Assembly: GCF_900156535.1 (NCBI RefSeq)
Contig: NZ_FTNV01000003.1
Span: 1-64,000, forward strand
Length of the DNA: 64,000 bases
DNA from: Roseovarius nanhaiticus
GTDB taxonomy: Bacteria; Pseudomonadota; Alphaproteobacteria; Rhodobacterales; Rhodobacteraceae
Direction: 5' to 3'
In this document: one piece after another, positions 1 through 8,735 of the stretch
Layout: each line of letters begins with the position of its first letter
Position numbering within the stretch: position 1 is the first letter of the stretch
Position numbers and translations under genes: made by a program
The notes under the pieces: generated by a model
Seen by the model: only the letters and a program-made list of their open reading frames with translations
What the model was told of the DNA's origin: nothing
Databases searched by the model: none

Positions 1-86
1 ATCGATAAATCTGGATGCGGGTGCCGAAGAATACGACGAGTCGCGCACAAAGCGGCAAAAGAAAAAGCTGGAGAGGGTTTGAACAT

Positions 87-1919
87 ATGCCCATGCTTCC
101 AGTCTTGCCCCCATATGCCGATGAAACAACCGTTTCTTGGGGGGCCCGCGTCGCCCGCTTCCACACTGGCATGACCTGTGCGGACTTTCTCAAAATGGTT
201 GAGATCAAGCAGGCCCATATAATGGACCTGAACGTCAAAACAGTGGAGCGCCTGTCAAAATTTACAGGTGTTCCAGAAACGCAGATTCTGGGGGGCGGCC
301 CTCAAAAGGCTGGCGAACGGCTGCTGGCCTATAAGGGTGAAACCTTCAACGCTCGGTTCATGACGCGCACCTACACAACGTACTGCCCAGCGTGCCTAAT
401 AGATGATGCAGCTGCGGAGGCGAATGGGGACCGGGTAGGGCGCCTTTCTTGGATGTTCTCAACCGTCCGCGTTTGTCCGCGTCATGGCATACTCCTCACT
501 CGGCGCAAGAACCTGGGATACTATGAGCGTTTTCAGGACATGAACCTCGTCGCCCCTGAAGACGACTTTCTGCGGAAGCAAGGCGCCGAAGCAGAGCGTA
601 GGCGTGTCTCTCCTCTGCAGGCATATGTTGAGGACCGGTTTTCAGGAGCGTCGGGGCCCGCTTGGCTCGATAATCAGGGAATAGATCAAGCAAGCAAAGC
701 CTGCGAAATGCTCGGCATCTGTCGCCTTATGGGTGCCGATGTAGACCTTCGGACGCCGACTCTTGCAGAATGGGATGAAGCTGGCGCAATCGGATACGCG
801 GCCGCCAGTCAGGGGCCGGTTGGAATTTATTCGATCTTGGACGAGATTACGGCGCCAGTGAAGGCTAGGAATTGCTGGGGAGGCCCACAGTTAGTGCTCG
901 GCCGCATTTTTAAATGGCTTCAATACAACAAATCTCACACCGACCCGGGTCCAATCCTTGATTGCGTTCGCGAATATATCGTCGATACGATGCCGGTCGA
1001 TCCTGAAACGGTTCTCTTTGGCCATGCGATCGAGCACCGCAAGCGTCACAGCGTGCCAACTCTCGCCGAATACTCAGGCATTCATGTGAAAACAATCAAT
1101 AGGGCGGTGGCTGTCACCGGTCTGCTAGCGAATGTAGACTTGGAGGTTATTGATGTTTGGAGAACATTCGACGCGACGGCTGGTGAAGCTCTGGCCGATC
1201 GGATCAATCGATCTTTGCCGATTAAGAGCGCTCCTGAATATCTGAACTGCAATCGCACACAAGCCCAGATGCTGGTCAAGTGCGGGATCTTGAAGCAGGT
1301 CGCGCCTGGCTTGGGATTGCACGGCGGGGTTCTGACTCAGGTGCCACTCGATGAAATCGATTCATTCCTCGAAGCGTTCCGATCCAGCGGCCGGCCCGTT
1401 ACATCGGCCAGCAAGGGAATGATGAATGTCATCGACGCCTCTGAAATCGCGCGCGAGACGGCAGCCGATATTGTGCGAATGGTCCTTGATGGTCGCTTAT
1501 CCAAGGTTGAATTGTTGAATGAATCGCTTCGATTTCGTTCGGTACTGGTCGACCCAGATGAGGTCTACGCTGTCGCGAACGCCAGTGAAGATCATCATGG
1601 ATGTAGTGTCGCAGAAACTGCGCGCCGGCTTGGCGTTTCGACGGTTGGAGTGACCCATTTGAGGACCAAATTGGACGAAACTGGCCGACCATTTTTGCAA
1701 GTAACGGAGGTTATCAACGCGCGTGGATCGGTTCGCCTGCGATTCGCTGTCGAAGAGATTCAGCGCTTTTTGGACATTCATGTTTCGCTCAAGGATCTCG
1801 CGAAGAGGGAAGGGGTCAGCACGAAGGCAATGTCGAAGCGTCTTTCTGATCGTGGCATCGAACCGATCATGGACCGCGTTCTCTTGCGGTCGAAAGTTTT
1901 TCGTCGTGCTGACCTATAG
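87..1919 (+). CDS. TniQ-family transposition target-selection protein
   Basis: TniQ/TnsD-like protein, 610 aa from the ATG at 87, which has a GGAGAGGG Shine-Dalgarno about 10 nt upstream; an earlier in-frame ATG at 15 would add 24 basic residues. The N-terminus (LPVLPPYADETTVSW, then ARVARFHTG) is the typical TniQ opening. A zinc-finger pattern follows, CPAC near residue 100 and CPRH about 35 residues later. The C-terminal two thirds resembles serial winged or helix-turn-helix DNA-binding segments. In Tn7/Tn5053-type transposons TniQ/TnsD picks the target together with a DDE transposase (TniA/TnsB) and an AAA+ ATPase (TniB/TnsC). Those partners are not visible and would lie left of the window. 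It is longer than the roughly 400-500 aa usual for the family. Confidence 0.85.
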   Translation: MPMLPVLPPYADETTVSWGARVARFHTGMTCADFLKMVEIKQAHIMDLNVKTVERLSKFTGVPETQILGGGPQKAGERLLAYKGETFNARFMTRTYTTYCPACLIDDAAAEANGDRVGRLSWMFSTVRVCPRHGILLTRRKNLGYYERFQDMNLVAPEDDFLRKQGAEAERRRVSPLQAYVEDRFSGASGPAWLDNQGIDQASKACEMLGICRLMGADVDLRTPTLAEWDEAGAIGYAAASQGPVGIYSILDEITAPVKARNCWGGPQLVLGRIFKWLQYNKSHTDPGPILDCVREYIVDTMPVDPETVLFGHAIEHRKRHSVPTLAEYSGIHVKTINRAVAVTGLLANVDLEVIDVWRTFDATAGEALADRINRSLPIKSAPEYLNCNRTQAQMLVKCGILKQVAPGLGLHGGVLTQVPLDEIDSFLEAFRSSGRPVTSASKGMMNVIDASEIARETAADIVRMVLDGRLSKVELLNESLRFRSVLVDPDEVYAVANASEDHHGCSVAETARRLGVSTVGVTHLRTKLDETGRPFLQVTEVINARGSVRLRFAVEEIQRFLDIHVSLKDLAKREGVSTKAMSKRLSDRGIEPIMDRVLLRSKVFRRADL

Positions 1920-1943
1920 ATTTCTGCAAAAAAAACGCCTCTG

Positions 1944-1970
1944 AAAGCCGCCCACATGGGCGGCTTTTTT
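1944..1970 (+). terminator. Rho-independent terminator after tniQ
   Basis: Perfect GC-rich stem AAAGCCGCCC / GGGCGGCTTT with a short ACAT loop, followed by a T run, 25 nt after the tniQ stop. It marks the end of the left transposition operon. Confidence 0.85.
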
Positions 1971-1986
1971 GTGTCTGCTCAATGGT

Positions 1987-2216
1987 CGGCAAAACTTGGC
2001 CCGAATTCACTTGGCACGACTTTCGCCGATTGCTTGGCAAAGTTGCTCGTTGGTTTTCGACGGTGATAGAACTTAGCGTTGAAATCATTAAGTTTTCTGG
2101 GTCGCGAAAGCCCCGTTTGGCCTAACTATGCCCGCGTCGACAGATTATCGGGACGGGCGTAGTTATGCCAAAACCGCTGTTTTGGTTTGCCACGAAGCGG
2201 GGTCAGTTTTGCCACG
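1987..2216. repeat. Array of TGGCA-type short repeats, possible transposase-binding sites
   Basis: Three copies of a motif like TTGGCAAAACTT read on the plus strand (GGCA at 1988, 2013, 2036; spacing 25 and 23). Three copies read on the minus strand (TGCC at 2166, 2188, 2210; spacing exactly 22). A weaker inverse copy, ACTATGCCCG at 2125, pairs as an imperfect inverted repeat with CGGGCGTAGTT at 2154-2164. Regular spacing of about 22 bp next to a tniQ gene is what TnsB/TniA binding sites at a transposon end look like. The exact end and target-site duplication were not identified. Nothing else recognisable lies between 1971 and 2412. Confidence 0.5.
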
Positions 2217-2412
2217 TGGTGCTCACATCCAGAGTTAAACGTAGTTTCGAATGACAAACCGGTGAACCCGGCGAGCGAGGACTAAGCCTCGTCGAGGACA
2301 TTCCGCTCGCTGACCGGCAGAAGGTGTTTCTTTTGTCTGTGTTCGGCGGTGACGCCGCGCCAATCAACGGCTAAGCTTGGAGCCTGTGCAAGAAGCAGAG
2401 GAGGAGGCCCAT

Positions 2413-3000
2413 ATGAAACTGCTTGTTCTGACGTTTGCTCTGACCCTCGCCCCGGGATTGGCGCAGGCCGAGAGCCAAGTGGGCATTTCCAAGCAGATGC
2501 CCACTGTCACCGTGGACACTTCGGATGGCCCCGTAGAGATTGGTCGAATTCAGGATACGACGAACGAGATTTCCGGCGAATGGGCCCGGACCTCGCGTCC
2601 TTGCCCTGAATTTTGCATTCAGCCCATGACGCCCGCAGAGGGAGCGGCGACCATCGGCGAGCTTGAGCTCATTGAGATGCTACAGGATCCTGAGGCGGTC
2701 GTTGTGGACAGTCGCACCTATGACTGGTTCAAGGGTGGTACGATCCCGGGAGCGGTCAGCATCCCCTACGACCGTATCGTCGACGAATTGGGCCAGCTGG
2801 GCTGCGAGGCAGATTTTGACGGGTGGGACTGCACGACGGCGAAGCGCGTGGCGCTCTTCTGCAACGGCATCTGGTGCGGCCAGTCACCCACGGCGATCCG
2901 CAACATGATTCAGGCCAATTACCCCGCCGACCGGATCTCATACTACCGCGGCGGTATGCAGGTCTGGCGCCTGCTTGGACTTACGGTAACCGGCGACTGA
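2413..3000 (+). CDS. Periplasmic rhodanese-domain protein
   Basis: 195 aa from ATG 2413, preceded by a strong GAGGAGG. A Sec signal peptide (MKLLVLTFALTLAPGLAQA) predicts export. A rhodanese fold follows: VVVDSRTYDW, GTIPGAVSIPYD, then the active-site loop CNGIWCGQSP. The C-x3-W-C loop resembles the CXXCW rhodaneses associated with periplasmic PQQ/cytochrome oxidation systems. The first cysteine would be the persulfide-forming residue. Four more cysteines (CPEFC upstream, CEADFDGWDC) may form disulfides in the periplasm. It stands alone between the transposon edge and a decayed IS, so no operon context gives its substrate. Confidence 0.8.
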   Translation: MKLLVLTFALTLAPGLAQAESQVGISKQMPTVTVDTSDGPVEIGRIQDTTNEISGEWARTSRPCPEFCIQPMTPAEGAATIGELELIEMLQDPEAVVVDSRTYDWFKGGTIPGAVSIPYDRIVDELGQLGCEADFDGWDCTTAKRVALFCNGIWCGQSPTAIRNMIQANYPADRISYYRGGMQVWRLLGLTVTGD

Positions 3001-3199
3001 GGCCTCTCACAGCCCGTGCAAGCCTGTAGGGGAGGCCTTCGAGCCAAGCCTCGCCAGATCCCCTGTCCGAAAGGCCTTCGTGACCTAGCTAAAACGGCGC
3101 GCTGACAGGGCCGCCCTGCATTCAGACTCGGAAGGCGACGTCACGCCTGCTGCGACCATCGCGAACAATCATCTGGCAGGCGTGAAGAGAAGGGGTGTC

Positions 3200-4235
3200 A
3201 GGTGCACGCCCTCTCCGGCTTACTGAACGCTGTGAAGGCCAAGTTGATCCTTGGCAGCTCAGCGCCATTGACATGCCAAGTCCGGGGTTGCCGGCATGAC
3301 AGGCTCTCACCAGGCCTCGTCTTCCTCTTCAAATTCCGCTGTGTTGCCTGAGGGATGCAGGCCTTGATCGCCCCGGATCGTCTTGGGATGTGGTCAATCC
3401 ACCGCACACTCGGGCCAGCGGCGCGATGACATCCTGCCAGCGTCCCTCGGCGCATGTGAGCATTCACCTGCCGGCCGGCGGATAGCGCAGCCGCGCATCG
3501 AGCAGCGGCACGTATCGCGAAAAGGTGTCGACCTCGGTCGGGATACGCAGCTTATGGCCTGTCGCCAGCTGGTCATGGACAGAATTCATCGCCCAAACGT
3601 CGTTGGGGCTGAGAGCTTTGGCGCGGTCAACGCGCAGCTTCGCCTTCGCTCTGTGCTTGGATGTCTTGTTCCGAAGCGGCATCCCCAACTTCTTGTCGAT
3701 GCGGCAGACCTACTTGATCGCTCTCGCCCACAGCTACGCAATAGCCTGCCGGGCAACGATGTATGCCCCCGGCCTTTGTGGTCTGACAGCACGTGAACAT
3801 GCCTGTAATCACAGCACACACGATGTCTCGCAGATCTCGGTGATCCGTTTCCCGAAACTAGCCTGATTGGTGCGGCGGGATTTGCAGCGAAGGTCGAGCG
3901 GTGAAATCCGATGACGTCAAACGCCGTCGGGATCGTGATTGCACAATCGTTGCACATCCCGCGCACCAACGTCGGGTCCGCAACGATTTTCTTCAGTTGC
4001 TTCACCTCGGTTGCCAACAGTCCGGCATACTTTTTTTCGAAGTGAGGAGGGCCACTTGGCTACCGCCCGGCGATGGCTTTGCAATCCTCTGCCGGTCACT
4101 GGATCCCTGCCGTCCGACAGATCTCTGACACAGGCATGCCTTGCCAGCCTGCTTGATGCGACACACCTTCTGCGCGTCCCTTCTGCACGGGCGGCAGACC
4201 TGATCCGGATGCGCGCTCCGGATGTGCTGAACGCT
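3200..4235 (-). mobile_element. Decayed IS3-family insertion sequence
   Basis: Fragments of an IS3-type transposase are recognisable on the minus strand but spread over all three frames. OrfA pieces: MPVSEICRTAGI near 4100-4140 and EVKQLKKIVADPTLVRGM near 3950-4010. OrfB pieces: a stretch near 3800 resembling RVRYGYRRIHVLL, then MPLRNKTSKHRAKAKLRVDR, NDVWAMNSVHDQLATG and EVDTFSRYVPLLDARLRY at 3464-3688. Weak traces of the following DVIAPLARVCG segment continue to about 3200. Multiple frameshifts and lost catalytic regions make it inactive. It ends flush against nosX. The interval 3001-3200 holds nothing I recognise. Confidence 0.75.
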
Positions 4236-5153
4236 TCAGGAAAGATGCACCAACCGCAGGCCAAGTGTCCGCACGGCTGCTTGGATGGTGGTGCGGTCCA
4301 TCAGGCACGCCGCTGTGGTCAGCCCATCGGTCATCGCCGCAGAAGGGCCAGAAATCGAAATCTGACGCCATGGCGTATCCGCTGGCTGCCCGGTGACCGG
4401 GTTGAGGATATGGCCGGCTGTTTGCGCGGCGTCAAAGCAGGTACCACGCGGTGCGGAGGTGGCCATCGCCATGTCCCGCAGATGGGTCTGCCCGCCTGAC
4501 CGCAGTGTCACGGGCCAGTCGCCGCCGTGGGGATGCCCGCCGATGGCGGCCAACTCGCCAGTATCGACCATGATATTTGTCAGCCCTTCGGCGCGCAGCA
4601 TCGCCGCGATGCGATCCGCGATGACCCCCTGCGCGATCCCGTTCAAGGTCAGGGCCATGCCGGGGCGCTTGAGCCGTACGAAGCCGCTGCCGAAGCTGAC
4701 ATTCTGCCAGCCGGTCAATGCCTGTGCGTGTGCCACATCGAGGCCACCGGACTCACCGCTGTAATGCCGCGCCCATGCGGACCAGAGCGGCTGTATCGTT
4801 GGATCGAAAAGCCCGCCAGTAAGTGCGTGGAGTTGGCCGCAGAGCGACAGGCACTCCAGCAGTTCGAAGGGCGGCGCGTCAAGCTGGCCATCCGCATTGA
4901 GGCGAGACAGGGCCGAGGCGGGTTTGTAGAGGCTGAAGATATCCTCCAGCCGGTCCAGCTCACGCGCGACGTCGGCGGCAATGCGGTCTGCATCGGCATG
5001 CGCCAGCGTCAGCGTGGTGCGCGCGCCAAGTGCCATACCGCGCCACTGCGTGATCTCCGGCGCGGCAGCCGTGCTGCCCGCGAAGCTGCCGGCGGCGGTT
5101 GCGGCGGCCCCTGCGCTGATGGTCAGGAAGCGGCGGCGGGACAATCTGGACAT
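4236..5153 (-). CDS. nosX: NosX, ApbE-type FAD:protein FMN transferase
   Basis: 305 aa. The twin-arginine signal (SRRRFL) sends it folded to the periplasm. The ApbE core is complete, with VDTGELAAIGGHPHG and ATSAPRGTCFD followed by GHILNPVTG. It attaches FMN covalently to a Thr of its target protein, in nos operons the FMN domain of NosR. Start ATG 5153 lies one base after the nosL stop, indicating translational coupling. It is the last gene of nosRZDFYLX; the decayed IS3 begins at its stop codon without truncating the conserved core. Confidence 0.93.
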   Translation of the reverse strand: MSRLSRRRFLTISAGAAATAAGSFAGSTAAAPEITQWRGMALGARTTLTLAHADADRIAADVARELDRLEDIFSLYKPASALSRLNADGQLDAPPFELLECLSLCGQLHALTGGLFDPTIQPLWSAWARHYSGESGGLDVAHAQALTGWQNVSFGSGFVRLKRPGMALTLNGIAQGVIADRIAAMLRAEGLTNIMVDTGELAAIGGHPHGGDWPVTLRSGGQTHLRDMAMATSAPRGTCFDAAQTAGHILNPVTGQPADTPWRQISISGPSAAMTDGLTTAACLMDRTTIQAAVRTLGLRLVHLS

Positions 5154-5154
5154 C

Positions 5155-5724
5155 TCAGTTCTTCCTCTCATTCGATAGTTTGCGCAGCCGGTCGGAGAAG
5201 TCGGCATCGTCCTCCGCGCGGCTTAACAGGCCATCGGCCACGGGCGCCAGAACGGCCTGATCGGGGATCTGGGCGAGGCGCAGGACCTCGCCGCCATGCG
5301 CGGCGATGTAATCCCTGGCGGCCGCTTCCTCGGCGAAGGGCACGGTTTCGGGCGCGCCCATGCCGCCCGTGCGATCCGAGCCGAGGACGTAATAGGCCTC
5401 CTCGGCGGCGATCCAATGATCCTGCCCCGGCGCGTCCCAGCTGGGCACGGTGCCGACATCCTGCACATAGATCGCGGTGATCGCGTGGCTTTGCTCGGGC
5501 ATGCGCTGATAGGCGATGGCATCACGGACCTGGCTGAAAAAGAGCGGCATTCCGGGCAGCCCCTCCAGATGGACCTGCGCCTTCGGGCCGGGATGCTCGA
5601 GCAGGTTCATCTGGCAGAAATGGCCGATGGCATCTTGCGTCATGCGGACCGGCTCGGGCGCTTTGGCCTCTTCGCGGCAGGCGGCCAGTGCAAGGACGCA
5701 CAGGATGGCAGGCAGAACCCTCAT
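5155..5724 (-). CDS. nosL: NosL copper-binding lipoprotein
   Basis: 189 aa from ATG 5724, whose first base overlaps the nosY stop in ATGA. Lipoprotein signal with lipobox ALAAC. The conserved Cu(I)-site region HFCQMNL followed by an acidic/His segment is present near residue 38. NosL delivers Cu(I) to apo-NosZ for CuZ assembly together with the NosDFY complex. It sits between nosY and nosX in the canonical order. Confidence 0.92.
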   Translation of the reverse strand: MRVLPAILCVLALAACREEAKAPEPVRMTQDAIGHFCQMNLLEHPGPKAQVHLEGLPGMPLFFSQVRDAIAYQRMPEQSHAITAIYVQDVGTVPSWDAPGQDHWIAAEEAYYVLGSDRTGGMGAPETVPFAEEAAARDYIAAHGGEVLRLAQIPDQAVLAPVADGLLSRAEDDADFSDRLRKLSNERKN

Positions 5725-6542
5725 GGCGTCACCTTGCGGAAGGCCAAAACCGAGGCGGCAAGCGCCAGGAACGGCCACAAAAGGATCGAGAGCAACGCAT
5801 AAAGCGGCGGAATTGCATTGGCCGCTCCGCCGATCCCGGCCGCCGCCGCGGTGGCGTCCGATGCGGCCAGATTGAAGAGGCGGAACGCATCCGCCGGGTT
5901 GGCGACCAGTAGCCAAGGGAATAGATCGGTTGTGAACCAGCCGCCGCTATCGGCGACAATGGCTGCGAGCAGGCCCAGATCGTAAAGAACGATCATGCCT
6001 AGCCACAGCCCGATCGCCAGCCCCGCCGCGCCCGAGGGGCGCCGTGACAGCGCCGATAGCCCGTAGCCGAGGCACAAAAACGTCGCGCCCAGAAGGACCG
6101 AACTCCAGACCAGCCGCAGAAGCGCGGGCAGACCCTGCACGGCTTCCGGATCGACCAGCCAGGCCGCGATCGCGGCGCTGCCATAGCCCGCGATGATGGC
6201 CAGTGTCAGCACAGCCAGATGCGCCGCGAGCTTGCCCAGGAGCAGTTCGGCGCGATTGCCGGGATAGGTCAGCAGCAGGGGCAGCGTGCCGCGCTCGACC
6301 TCGCCAGCGATGGCGTCGAAGGACATGAGCAGCGCGACCAGCGGCACGAGGTAGACGCTGAGCGACGTGAGGCTGGCCACCGTCACCGAGAGGCGGTCTG
6401 TTCCGAGCGCGCCCGTCGGCGCGGACCCCGCAGCCGAGAGAACCAGCGAAAAGACCACCATCATCAACACCGCGATCGCGACCCAGCGGTTGCGCAGCGC
6501 GATGCGGAACTCGGTTGCGGCGGTGGAAAGGATCCGTGTCAT
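5721..6542 (-). CDS. nosY: NosY membrane permease of the NosDFY complex
   Basis: 273 aa, an ABC-2-type permease with about six hydrophobic helices and the conserved segment MSFDAIAGEVERGTLPLLL after the second helix. It overlaps nosF by four bases (ATGA at 6539-6542) and nosL by four bases. It couples ATP hydrolysis by NosF to periplasmic NosD during copper/sulfur centre assembly of N2O reductase. Confidence 0.93.
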   Translation of the reverse strand: MTRILSTAATEFRIALRNRWVAIAVLMMVVFSLVLSAAGSAPTGALGTDRLSVTVASLTSLSVYLVPLVALLMSFDAIAGEVERGTLPLLLTYPGNRAELLLGKLAAHLAVLTLAIIAGYGSAAIAAWLVDPEAVQGLPALLRLVWSSVLLGATFLCLGYGLSALSRRPSGAAGLAIGLWLGMIVLYDLGLLAAIVADSGGWFTTDLFPWLLVANPADAFRLFNLAASDATAAAAGIGGAANAIPPLYALLSILLWPFLALAASVLAFRKVTP

Positions 6543-7435
6543 TGCCCGTCCCTCCGGCTGTAATGGCTGTAGATGTCTTCGAGGCTGGGCGGTGTGATTT
6601 CGATATCGGCGACCAGATCCTTGAGTGCGGTTATCTGCGACAGGACCGGCAGTTTGTCATTTTGCGTGACGTCCAGATGCAGGCCAGTGCCATTCATGTG
6701 CCCTTGTGGCAGGGCCGCCGCCAGCTTGCCCTCGGCGCCGGCTTGCGGAATGACATGCAGCGTCACCGACAGGTTCGCGGCGCGGCGCAGGTCGGGCAGC
6801 GTGCCTTGGGCGACGACGCGGCCCTGCGACAGGATGACGAGGCGATCGGTGCGCGCCTCGACCTCGGTCAGGGCGTGGCTGGACAGAAGGATCGCGGCGC
6901 CATCGGCGGCCAGACCGTCGAGCAACGTGTAGAAATCGCGGCGCGAGACGGGATCGAGGCCGCTCGTCGGCTCGTCCAGCACCAGAAGGCGGGGCTGGCC
7001 GATCAGCGCCTGTGCGAGGCCGATCCGTTGGCGCATCCCCTTGGAATAGGTGCCGATGCGCCGCTTGGCCGCATCCGCCAGCCCGACGCGGGCCAGAAGG
7101 TCGATCGCGCCGCTTGCGGGCAGGCCCCGCAGGCGCAGGAAATGGCGGATCTGCTCCAGCCCGCTCAGCGCCGGATGGAAGGCCACGTTTTCGGGCAGAT
7201 AGGCGACATGCGCGCGCGCGCCCGTCGATCCGGGCGCGGCGCCCAGAACCTCGATTTGGCCGCTGTCATAGGGGATCAGGCCTAGGATGATCTTCATCAT
7301 CGTGGACTTGCCGGCGCCGTTATGGCCCAGCAGCGCAACACGCTCGCCCGGTGCGACCTCGAGCGCGACGTCGCGCAGCGCAGGGGTGCCCGCGTAGGTC
7401 TTAGTGAGTTGCGAGAGGATCAAACTCTTCGTCAT
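6539..7435 (-). CDS. nosF: NosF ABC ATPase
   Basis: 298 aa from ATG 7435, chosen because GGAAAG lies 7 nt upstream and MTKSLILSQLTKTY is the usual NosF start; an in-frame ATG at 7447 is possible. Walker A LLGHNGAGKST, signature YSKGMRQR, Walker B LLVLDEPTSGLDP and the H-loop SSHALTE are all intact. It energises the NosDFY complex from the cytoplasm. The start overlaps the end of nosD by 35 nt. Confidence 0.94.
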   Translation of the reverse strand: MTKSLILSQLTKTYAGTPALRDVALEVAPGERVALLGHNGAGKSTMMKIILGLIPYDSGQIEVLGAAPGSTGARAHVAYLPENVAFHPALSGLEQIRHFLRLRGLPASGAIDLLARVGLADAAKRRIGTYSKGMRQRIGLAQALIGQPRLLVLDEPTSGLDPVSRRDFYTLLDGLAADGAAILLSSHALTEVEARTDRLVILSQGRVVAQGTLPDLRRAANLSVTLHVIPQAGAEGKLAAALPQGHMNGTGLHLDVTQNDKLPVLSQITALKDLVADIEITPPSLEDIYSHYSRRDGQ

Positions 7436-8732
7436 TGGTCTTTCCATTGCGCCAACGTCCGGCGCTTTGCTCGGCCAATTCGGCCATGTCATCGGGCACG
7501 GCAATCTCGACCGGTGCCATCATCGGGTGACTGTCCAGCACACCGCCGGGCAGGGTGGCGGGAAAGCTGCTTTGCGACCAGCGTATCAGCTGAACCGCCG
7601 GCGCGCCCATCAGAAGCGCCGCCGAAGGCTGTGACCAGAGGATATGATCCATCAGGTCATTGGGGCGAAACGCGCTGTCGGCGCGCCCGTCTCCATCCAG
7701 ATCGAAGGCCGGATGATCGGACCAGAAATTGCCGCGGCCTTCAAAGCTCCATTCGACGTCGGTCGTGCCGACATATTTCACCTGCGTGCGGTTGCCGACA
7801 AAGGCGTTTCCGGTCAGCGCGTTCCGCTCGGAGCCGGCCGTGAAGTGGATGCCGATATCGCAGCCCTCAAAGCGGTTGTCGGCGATCAGGTTGCGATGGG
7901 CATTGTAGATGAACGTGCATTTCTCGGCGCCGCCCTGCACCAGATTGCCCTGAATGTCGGACTGGTTGGCGTAGTTCAGCATGATGCCGTGGTCGCGATC
8001 ATTCAGCGACAGGTTGTCCAGCACCTGCACGCGGTCGGAAAACATCAGCGCATAGCCCAGATGATTGCCGATAGACACGTTTTGCGACACTTCGCTGTCA
8101 TTGGCATACATGTAGTGCACCGCGAAGCGCAAATCGCGAAAGAGGTTGCCGCGGAAGACGTTGCGCCGCGACGTGTTCACGAAGATGCCATCACGCCCGT
8201 AGCGGATATCGTTGCCGATGACTTCGGCGCCGGTGGCATTCCAGACATAGACGCCGTTGCCGCGATCATTCATGCGCCGGTCGCGGCGGCCAACGATGGT
8301 GTTGCCCCGCACGATACTGTTGTTCGCGCCGTGGATGTCGACGCCGAAGAGATTGCCGAGGATGGTGTTGTTCTCGATCAGGGCGCGCCGCGCCGTCTTG
8401 ATCAGTTGCACGCCGCTGTCGATGGTCGTGTGGCTGCTGCCCGATCCGGTGATCGTCAGCCCGCGCACGGTGATGTCATTGCCGGTCACCGTCACGACCG
8501 AGCCTTCTTCGGTGCCGACGATCTCGGCCTTGTTCTGACCGTCCAATGTGATCGTTTCGGCCAGCGTCACCGGGCCGTCGTGACGGCCCGGCGCAAGGAT
8601 CAGCACATCGCCAGGGGCAGCCCCGGCGATGGCAGTTTGCAAGGCTCCGCCGCCTGCCGAAACCGTGACGGTTTCGGCCCATGCGGGCATCGCCAGAATG
8701 CAGGCGGCCAGCAGAAGGCGGAGCAGCGCCAT
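7401..8732 (-). CDS. nosD: NosD periplasmic copper-centre assembly protein
   Basis: 443 aa with a cleavable signal peptide (cleavage after AWA). It consists largely of right-handed beta-helix repeats of the NosD/CASH type (runs such as NNTILGNLFGVDIHGANNS and repeated GN.I..N patterns). It acts with NosF and NosY in CuZ maturation of NosZ. The start codon lies 3 nt after the nosZ stop. Confidence 0.94.
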   Translation of the reverse strand: MALLRLLLAACILAMPAWAETVTVSAGGGALQTAIAGAAPGDVLILAPGRHDGPVTLAETITLDGQNKAEIVGTEEGSVVTVTGNDITVRGLTITGSGSSHTTIDSGVQLIKTARRALIENNTILGNLFGVDIHGANNSIVRGNTIVGRRDRRMNDRGNGVYVWNATGAEVIGNDIRYGRDGIFVNTSRRNVFRGNLFRDLRFAVHYMYANDSEVSQNVSIGNHLGYALMFSDRVQVLDNLSLNDRDHGIMLNYANQSDIQGNLVQGGAEKCTFIYNAHRNLIADNRFEGCDIGIHFTAGSERNALTGNAFVGNRTQVKYVGTTDVEWSFEGRGNFWSDHPAFDLDGDGRADSAFRPNDLMDHILWSQPSAALLMGAPAVQLIRWSQSSFPATLPGGVLDSHPMMAPVEIAVPDDMAELAEQSAGRWRNGKTNDEEFDPLATH

Positions 8733-8735
8733 GGA

